Source: Paraspadella gotoi (lineage: Eukaryota > Chaetognatha). Taken from it: a stretch of DNA of 64,000 bases. Below the pieces are notes generated by a model that saw nothing but the letters and a program-made list of their open reading frames with translations, searched no databases and had not been told where the DNA came from. Made by a program: the position numbers and the translations under genes. The number at the start of each line of letters is the position of its first letter. The stretch's first letter is position 1. The stretch lies in assembly GCA_051294375.1 (NCBI GenBank), contig CM119267.1, positions 16,315,375-16,379,374 on the forward strand. Direction: 5' to 3'. Of this stretch, positions 9,185-64,000 are shown piece after piece.

Positions 9185-12100
9185 GTGATGCTCCTCGATT
9201 ATTTTTTTTTTCTTCGACCACTCTGAACCCATTTTTTTCCCCCTTTGTCTTTTGTTTCCTTTCCTTCTTTTACATTCCCTGGTAAATCTTTCTCAATGTT
9301 TTAGTTACGGAAACCATGTTACAGTTTTCTAGAAATAATGGCGGCCAAGCTTCGAGCCGAAGAAGAGGGAGAGGGAGGGGAGGGTGAAGGAATAGCGAAG
9401 GAGACGGCGCCGGAAGGAGAAGAGGGCGGATTCGAGTCGGACGAGGAGCCCAACGTCTATGACGAGTTCGATATGGAAGGTGTGACTGGCTTAGAATTAT
9501 ATTGATTGCTTATTCATATAATCATTTATTTATTTATTCATTTGCTTAATTATTCATTTACTTGTCTTAATCGAAAGAGAATGAGAAAACAAATGAACAC
9601 CGTTTTTCCGTCGGCGTGTTTCTCCGCAGAAGGGGAAGGAGAGGGAGAGGGAGAAGGTGAAGAAATCGAAGTAGATTTCGAAGAAGCGAAAGGGTCGATC
9701 GTATCTTTCAAAAAGCCTCTCCTCAAAATCGTGTCGCGTCACATGTGCATGAAGAGAGTCCACGTTAACGACATCCCCGACTGCAGGTTCTTTCCTCTTT
9801 GTCCTTCGTTCCTTCGTTCGGGTAAGGCAAGCCCCCCCCCCACTGATTCTTCCAAGATGTCGACACGACAAGTTCTTCGCGGTGAAGCGCCTCTACAAAC
9901 GAACCGACGTTCGTCTGAGACCGACCGAGGTCTTCCAAGTCTGGCGTCTCGTTCATCCGCATCTCGTTCGCGTCCACGAAGTCTTCGAAGACAAGTTTTG
10001 GATCTTCATCGTCGAGGACCTCGTCGACAGCGTGGACATCATTAGCATGCTCAAAGGTTCCGGGGATTTCTATTGGTCGACAAAGGGAAATAGAAGGAAA
10101 CGAAAAAAAGTATAAATAAATTATCGAATTACAGATAAAATAATATCTAATTACAGATCAAATCATATAAAAATACAGATGAAAATGTAGATCAGAGAAG
10201 GGGAACAAAGAGACTTTTTTTTCTGTCTATACACGTTGTTGCAAACTATATGTTACAAACCATAATCAGTAACAACTCCGAGCCGCCTTTTTGTACTGTC
10301 GAGATAACACCGTCTCGTTTTCAACGGATAATATCTCGAGACCTTTTCGAGTCGGTCCCATTTTCTTCTTGGTCGTCAGAGGTAGACACCCTTTCTGAGA
10401 AGTACGTGGCAGCGTTAACGCGGCAGATGCTGCTCGGTCTGAAGGCGATGCACGACGTGGGCGTGGTTCACCTCAACCTCACCCCGATGAACGTGATCTT
10501 CGATCGCGAGTGGGATCGACTCAGGATCGCCGACATCTGCGTTCATCAGCTCGTGGGGGAGCAATCGTGGAGAAGAACCATCAAACGGTTTCCAGGTTAA
10601 GAATTGGAGAGGGATTTTCAGAGCTGCTGTTAAATCTAGTTTATGAAATTGGTACAACCAATGTAATTTCAATCGATATAATCATGAAATTGATAATTTA
10701 CTTGTCTTACGTACTAAAATTAAGATAGAAATATAAAAAAGTAATGAATTTAATTATCAAATTTATTTTACAAATTGATAAAGGGGAGAGGGATTAAGAT
10801 TATATGATTGTGTGTGTGTGAGAAAGAGAGAGAGAGAGAGAGAGAGTACGTGTGTGTTTGTCAATTTGTACAGGTAAAAAAATAAAATCATCTGTTGGCA
10901 AAAATGACAAATACAACGAAAGTTAGATGTATACGGAGAACAACTCAATAAGATCTTCTTGTGATTTCCAACCTACTTACTTCTTTGATATTTTTGCTTT
11001 TTTCATTAGGTATTGCATAATTCATATATATCTTGTACTACTGAATAAAAATATCCGAATCGAGAAATCCCACGACATTTTTTTCTTCTGATTTTTTGAC
11101 ATGATATTTTTACGTATAAGTTACAAGCAATGAATGAGACGATGCTGGATGATTGCTCCATGATGAAAACGTCCTAGAAATTTGTAGAATACAAACTGAA
11201 AGTCCCGAAAATGAAGGAGAAAAGAAATATGATGTGCTTCTGATAGCTTTTAACTGAACCAAACATCCTTTCCATTTCCATTGTGCAGTCCACGTTTTTG
11301 GTGGTGTGTGTTGAATAGTCTTTTATAATCACGTTTTATACAATCAACGTTTTTTTTTGGTGGGGGGCGGATTGTTGAATGGTCTTTTATATCCTTTTTA
11401 TACCGTTCACGCTTTTGGTGGTTATTGTTAAAAATTCTTTTATATCGCTGTTTAAAGAAAGAGAGACACTACTAGCCTCAATATCTATTGTCTACTATCC
11501 ATACAATAGTACTGTTAATGTATTTTTGGACTTGATAAACATTCTTTTATCTTTTAAATAAAGAAAGTGTAAAACTAATAATTTTATTATTTATAATCAA
11601 CATCGGTAACTGAATATTATCAGTTAAGAAAAGGGCAGTGGAGAGAAACTCCCACGGAACACAACAGTTGCCAACTCATCCATCATAAATGGAGGTTTAA
11701 ATCTGTTTTGTTTCAGACAGTACACCTTTTGTTAAAATCCAGGTTTAACTTTAATATTTTGTCGATTGTTTTCCGAATCGACGGTAATATATTTTAAACG
11801 TGACCGTTGTCATCAGGGTTTTTCCCCGCCGGAAATGATGACGGCTCCGTGTTCGGGCCTTCCGTCTCTGGACATGTGGGCTGTGGGAATAATCGTCTAC
11901 ATGATGGTCACTCTGGGAAAGCAACCCTTTTTGAAGGACGAGGAGGTAAGTGAACTGTATCTCAATAATATTAAAAGTAATGTAATTCGTTATTTACGAT
12001 CTGTAATTCTTAACAACGGTTCACAACCTAACATCATTCCAGTACTAAATCCGAACGGAATTAATTACAATCATTGCGAAATAATTTCCACCGCCAGAGA

Positions 12101-12611
12101 CAGTGGATTACAAAGCGATAATGCGGGGCAAGGTGGATTGGAGGGACGTTAGGGTGTCGAGATCCGGCAAGGACTTCATCTCCAAACTGCTCGTCCCGGA
12201 TCCGAAGGCCAGAATGACGGTGGTGGAGGCGCTGCGACATCCTTGGCAGCAGCTCAAGCGGCGCGACCGTTCGGACATCTACCTCAAGATCGCAGGTTTC
12301 GTTTCGCTGTTATTATAGAGAAAACTCGAATCCACACGAAACGTAACCGAATCAAAACAAAACAAACAAAAAAACATTTCAGAGCTCCCGCCCGAAGAAG
12401 GAGAGGGGGAAGAGGAAGAGCCGGACAACTGCGGTTGCGACATCTCGGGTCAGGAGGACTTCGACGACGAGTTCGACTCGGACGAGGAATCCTGTCATTG
12501 CGACGAACCGCCTTGGGACGAGATCGTGCGGATCGGTGGCGGCGGTTCGGTCTATTGTTTAGTCTCTTAATCTTTACTAGTCTGGTTGTCTGTCTTTCGT
12601 GCTAATTTTTT

Positions 12612-12704
<93 letters not shown>

Positions 12705-15293
12705 TTTTTAAACAAATTAAATCAAGTCCAAATCCCCGTTGGTCCAGGCATCAACGGTCTCAACAACGTCGGAGTTCGCCTTTTGAAGGATGCCCTCAAG
12801 ATGGGTCACATTCAAGTGGCGGCGGTCAACGACGCCAGCGTCGGGACCGACATCGACTATTTGCTCTATTTGGTCACATCTGGTCAGCGCGTTTCTTCCG
12901 TATAATTAATAAATTCAAAAATAAATTCACGGATTGTCCGTCGAATCGTAGATTCTACGAGGGGCCCGGCTCGACACGTGAACGCCACCTACGAAGATTC
13001 TCATCTCGTCGTTCCAGTCGGACTCGGGACAGGAAAGCAGTTGAAGGTATAAGCGTAATCGATTAGATATCGTATAAGCTATTAGATANNNNNNNNNNAT
13101 CTCGTCGTTCCAGTTGGACTCGGGACAGGAAAGCAGTTGAAGGTATTAGCGTAATCGATTAGTTATCGTATAAGCTATTAGTTATATTATTATTACTGTT
13201 TGTTTAGTTAAATTAAAAGTTAATATCGAATTAGGTCTACTCGATGAACGCTTCGACGCCGGTCCCGTGGAAGGCGGCCGGCGTGGAATACGTCTTCGAA
13301 TGCGAGGGCGCCGCCGAAGGCGTCCTGGAGAACCACTTCAAGGGGGGCGCCAAACGAGTCATCGTCTTGGGCCCCAACTCGGAAAAGTTTCCCAACATCG
13401 TCGTCGGATACAACGACGACGAATACAATCGGAAACTCAAGGTTGACTTTTTGCGTTTTTCTTTCCCTTGTTTGGTTTCTTCCCCCTATTTTTTTTTTAT
13501 TATTTTATCATTTTTTTTTGGTATCCTTTGATCATTTTTCTTTTCCTTAATCTCCCTTTTCAATCTCCGTTTCTTACTTTCTCCCATCCATTACTTCTTT
13601 TCTCGATCCCCGCCCATTCAAGATCGTCGGATCCCCCGAAGGCGGAGTCTTCTGTCTCCTTCCTCTGCTCAAGATTCTCCACGAGACTTACGGCGTCCAC
13701 CAAGTCTTGGCCACCGAAATCAGGCCCTTTTCGGAGAGGTTCATCACTGTCGACGGTCCATCCAAGTAGGCGCGATCGATGAGAGTTTTGCAGTTGCGGT
13801 CCGAAGATTTATGGGCAATTTTTGTCAGGAATTTAAAAAAAAAAAAATTTCACCGACAATCAGGAGCAAATGGTGGAGGGAAGGACGCGGTTCCGGCCAG
13901 AATATGATCCCGACTCCCAACAGCGCTGGAAAAGTCATTGGAGAAGTCTTTAAGAAGCTCAAAGGTGAGTTGTCAAATTAAAGGAATGGAAAAGTATGAC
14001 AATTTAATAGTAATGAAAAAAAGTTTTTTGTTATCAATCTAGAATCAACCGACCAATAAAGCAAGCAATGTCAATGCCAAGGAACAAATGAATAAAAAAA
14101 ACTCATCGCCAATTCCAGGAAAAGTCGAATCGATCTCGATTTCCGTCCCGGCGACGGAAGTTACGGCGATGGACGCCACGTTCGTGCTGAGCAACGGCGC
14201 CGAGTGGCACCACCTCAAGGAGACGCTGGCGTTGGAGGTGGCCAAGGAAAAATATCAAGACGTCATCTACCTCAGCGAACACGAGTTGGTATCCACGGTG
14301 AGCGATTGGGAGTGCGTGGCGGTTGCTGTGGGTAGATGAGATCTGAGACATCTGAGATTCTTCTTAAACAAGTGTCTTGGCGTAGGACTTTCGGGACGAA
14401 ACGCACGCCTGCGTGTTGGACATGGAAGCCAGCCTCGCGATAAGTAAGACTGCATTGATTTATTGATTTTTTTTCTCTTTTCTCGTCGATTATGGATTAT
14501 CGATTATCCACAAGTTCCCTATTTTCATGAACGACAGTCCGTCTTTCCCTCGATCAGTACATTTCATTCCCCTCCGTTTACAATTTTCAGACGACACATT
14601 CTTCAAGCTCGTCGGATGGTTCAACCATCTCGGCGTCTGTTGCCGCGGCGCCTTGGACTTGGCCACCCGGATGGCGCACATCGACAAGAGAAACGTCAAA
14701 CTTGCCGACACGGGTCCAACGGCGGGTCAAAGGTCGATAGGGGTTTTATGTTGTTGTATCTGTTTCTCTTTGACTAAAAAATACTTCATTGTGTCTTTGT
14801 CTTTACAAAATCTTTATTTTCTTAAAGAACGGCAGATGTCACTTCTCCTTAAACATTTCACTCAATAAAAGAACATCGAACTTTTTCCAAAACTTTGTCA
14901 AAGCCTTTGTCTTACGAAACACTACAAAACGATTCATACTTCTACGATTTCTCCTGATCCTCGGAGCTTCTGTATCGACCCTTTAATCCGTTTAATAACT
15001 TATTTCGAAGATTGTACGACACCCTCGCTCTGACCGACCCGAAGAAGCGGAGTAAAGGCTATAGCTACGATCAAGGAGCCATAGTTATCGCGCGGGAATT
15101 GGCGAAAAAGGAGGCGGCCAAAAAAAAGCCCACGGACATTCGGGCCCCGATGAAGAAACCGTCGCAGCCGCTTCCGCAGCCGCCGCCGCCGCGGACCAGT
15201 GCCCCCGCCGCCATATTAACCGGAGAGTTCGGTTTTAAACCGGTGGAGATTCCCGAACCCGTGCCGGAGGAGGGCGCGGAAGTAGGGACGTGA
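8985..15293 (+). CDS. Pseudokinase-GAPDH-like fusion protein (novel architecture)
   Basis: Proposed exons: 8985-9184, 9325-9479, 9630-9786, 9857-10056, 10380-10595, 11817-11945, 12100-12295, 12383-12535, 12748-12882, 12952-13046, 13235-13441, 13623-13765, 13864-13964, 14119-14297, 14386-14443, 14591-14732 and 15011-15293, giving about 915 residues. All junctions are in frame except 10595/11817, where one extra base must be an error. Order: unknown N terminus and Glu/Gly-rich acidic stretch; CAMK-like kinase fold at about 155-415; acidic linker at about 417-467; GAPDH-like domain at about 466-805; Lys/Pro-rich tail. The kinase keeps Lys181 (FAVKRL), alpha-C Glu195, Asn275, Asp289 and DMWAVGIIVYMM, but HRD is H-L-N and DFG is D-I-C. 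The GAPDH part keeps GINGLNNVG, AVNDASVGTDIDYL, GGAKRVIV, TVDGPSKSKWWREGRG and LGVCCRG, but lacks the active-site Cys and His. Both parts therefore look non-catalytic, suggesting a scaffold or sensor. The first exon is the least certain; an alternative start is the ATG at 9338. Confidence 0.8.
10810..10848. repeat. GT/GA microsatellite
   Basis: A short (TG)n run followed by (AG)n inside the 1,221-base kinase-domain intron (10,596-11,816) of the fusion gene. Apart from this and the degenerate tandem repeat nearby, that intron shows nothing I can name. Confidence 0.9.
11283..11455. repeat. Degenerate tandem repeat, about 60-70 base unit, about 3 copies
   Basis: The same word order recurs three times: (C/T)ACG(C/T)TTTTGGTGG, then TTGAA(T)GTCTTTTATA, then TTTTATAC. 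No coding capacity; within an intron of the fusion gene. Confidence 0.55.
13003..13184. repeat. 86-base direct duplication flanking a 10-N gap
   Basis: 13003-13088 and 13099-13184 are the same sequence with about four single-base differences: the 3' end of a GAPDH-domain exon, its donor, and the start of the intron. The N run (13089-13098) sits exactly between them. Only the left copy is in a complete exon. This looks like a contig join that failed to merge its overlap. Confidence 0.8.
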
Positions 15294-15411
15294 AAATAGT
15301 TAACTCTCGTTATGATAATTTCTTCCTAAAGTTGTCTTTTTTGGATGTATAATTGTAATTGAGTATAATATCTTTTTTTATGAATATAGTCATTAAGATT
15401 ACTGTCTTTTC

Positions 15412-15417
15412 ATTAAA
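15412..15417 (+). terminator. ATTAAA poly(A) signal of the fusion gene
   Basis: ATTAAA about 120 bases after the stop codon at 15291-15293. Confidence 0.4.
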
Positions 15418-16426
15418 TTAACGAAAAACTAGGCGATCGTCACAGATAGGATTCTATTTCAAACGTATTTACAGTCGGTATACACTGTATACAGCTCCAA
15501 TTCTCCTTGATATACATAGTATACAGTAGGAGGGGCAACAAAAAGCAACAAAGGATCAGGTTGTTTAACTATACACTGAATCACACAAATTGACACATAA
15601 ATAATAAGATAAAATATCCTAATTAGCAAGGACGTTATTTACAAAATACATTTAGTACGTAATCGACAAGAAAAAAACAGTGTGTTCCAGATAAGTTAAT
15701 TCTCCGTACGTTTAAGTACAAATAGTTAATTAAGACATAAACGTTCGATTTTTCCCCAATGACTATGCTAACTGCCGAATTAAAAAATTTGTTTCGAAAT
15801 AGATAAATTGTTGATATGCCAAACACAGGTTTGGTATACTAAGCTAAGGGTTTTTTTCGGGTGTTAACGAATGAGTTTTTTTTTTTTTAAATAATTACAA
15901 AGGGCACCATGGATTCGTTAATTTTTTTTTTGTAAACAGAGAGTGAGAAAGGTACCTAGAAGGACATTCGATTAACTGCAAAAAAGAGAACGTGCCAAAA
16001 TAAAATTTCATATTAGGCACGAGAAAGTTGGTCATGAAAATTGGTCGAATACAACGCTCTTCGAGAGGCGTATCAATAAAAGTCAAATAAAAACGTGAAG
16101 GAGGTTTTGTTTTTTTATCTCTTAACATGTGGTGTGTCGAAGGAGGCGGTAGAAAAAGAAAACAAGAGGTGCAGTATCGTAGTAAACAATGGGGTGAAAA
16201 TGGGAGCGATCGAAATCATCATGAGAGGCGTTAATGTTGTTTTACATCGATTGTTTTTGTTTTTTAATGAGATTCATATGGCAACGAGCAAAAAAGAAGC
16301 AAAACGAACCATTTTGTCTAAAATTTGTTATAAATTCCGTCGCAAGTTACGAAAAAATACGCAAACATTTGAAACAAGAAAAATAATGCTGTGAACGAAG
16401 AAGGGTGGAGGGGGCGTTTGTTGGTT
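15418..16426. other. Convergent intergenic region
   Basis: AT-rich DNA between two convergent genes, with no credible coding exon on either strand. It has a small inverted repeat, CTGTATAC at 15485-15492 and GTATACAG at 15519-15526. The side toward 16,427 is probably the teneurin 3' UTR or flank. Confidence 0.5.
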
Positions 16427-16432
16427 TTTATT
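16427..16432 (-). terminator. AATAAA poly(A) signal of teneurin
   Basis: On the - strand AATAAA lies about 150 bases beyond the teneurin stop, in an A/T-rich stretch with further overlapping candidates. Confidence 0.45.
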
Positions 16433-16580
16433 TTATTTCATTTATTTTTTTTATTTTTTTTTTTTTTTTGAAAAACGAGGGAGATGGGAAAGTTAACTTC
16501 CGGAATCACAAATGACAGGAGTAACTCAATTGGAAAAAGGAAAAAAAAAAAGAAGCTAAGAAAAAAAGAAATCTAACTCC

Positions 16581-63451
<46,871 letters not shown>

Positions 63452-64000
63452 CTGTTAGCAAAAGGTGCAACGTTAAGAAAAAAAAATAAATCGCGAAACG
63501 AAATATAAAATGAAGGCAATTAATGTGCAAAAATTAAATAAAATTTAAAAAAAAATGTTGTAACGAGGGAGGCCGAGCTATTATTTGTCAAGAAGGCTTT
63601 TTGTTTGGTAGAGTACATTCGGTGTCAGCGCGGGAAAAGACTTTGAGAAAAGAAAAACGAAACTGATAAATACAACATAAAACGTCGATTGTAAATAATA
63701 TATTTAAATAATGATTAACTTTTTAGTTTCGTTTGTCTCTCTCCATCTCCAGTAACCGTCAAGATGCATAACTTAAAGGGCGAACGGCGAGAACGGCCAT
63801 AAAGATAAAGGCGATATAACGAGAACGGCGATAAACAACGAGGTTGTCGAAAAGCGAAATATCGCAGCGGGAAGTCAACCGCTTCTAACTCTTAATGCCT
63901 TTTTTTTTTTAAGGTTTTAATTCGCTTTTACCTACTTTTCGCATCGGCTCATATCAAATGTAATTTTAAAATCCCCTCTCGTTTTTCAATTGGGGGGGGG

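Noticed and set aside
12599-13066. Ser-Leu repeat protein frame
   Set aside because: Translation of a TC microsatellite in an intron; the same holds for all Leu-Ser, Arg-Glu, Lys-Glu and Phe-Leu repeat frames in 26,000-62,000.
8985-15293. Two neighbouring genes, a kinase and a GAPDH, rather than one
   Set aside because: No start codon, poly(A) signal or promoter-like gap separates them, and a single exon holds both the post-kinase linker and the first GAPDH strand. Transcript proof is still lacking.

Overview
This is a window of a nuclear animal genome, from a bilaterian invertebrate with compact genes. Protein-coding exons are GC-rich, introns are AT-rich with GT..AG ends, polyadenylation signals are AATAAA/ATTAAA, and the genes are metazoan (JUN, HHAT, teneurin). 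I cannot fix the phylum. The teneurin part of the assembly is poor: it has nine runs of N, near-identical repeated blocks and many one-base indels.

From 1 to 15,293 there are five closely spaced genes, all on the + strand. They are PTGES2 (one exon), PAIP1 (three exons, PABP-binding translation factor), a JUN-type bZIP factor (two exons), HHAT (four exons, Hedgehog palmitoyltransferase), and a gene of about 17 exons. I read this last gene as one protein joining a CAMK-like pseudokinase, an acidic linker and a GAPDH-like domain that lacks its catalytic Cys and His. It is the most unusual object in the window. I know of no described family with this architecture, and the exon carrying the linker also carries the first beta strand of the GAPDH fold.

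From 16,581 to about 63,451 the - strand holds one teneurin gene, convergent with the fusion gene. Its C-terminal half (Tox-GHH/TCAP, YD shell, NHL) is clean between 16,581 and 25,964. Its middle (FN-plug/TTR-like, Cys-rich, EGF8 to EGF4) lies in blocks present up to five times, some truncated. The N-terminal exons (EGF3 to EGF1, spacer, transmembrane helix, cytoplasmic tail) lie between 57,322 and 63,451, and part of them is also present as an inverted copy (44,479-48,540). The copies include intron sequence and microsatellites and differ mainly by small indels, so misassembly or unmerged haplotypes is the simplest explanation.

Other items are a MITE-like inverted-repeat element and a possible intronic poly(A) site in PAIP1, a minimal uORF overlapping the JUN start, long GA/TC and TTTC microsatellites, and a CpG-rich intronic segment in teneurin that may be an internal promoter.
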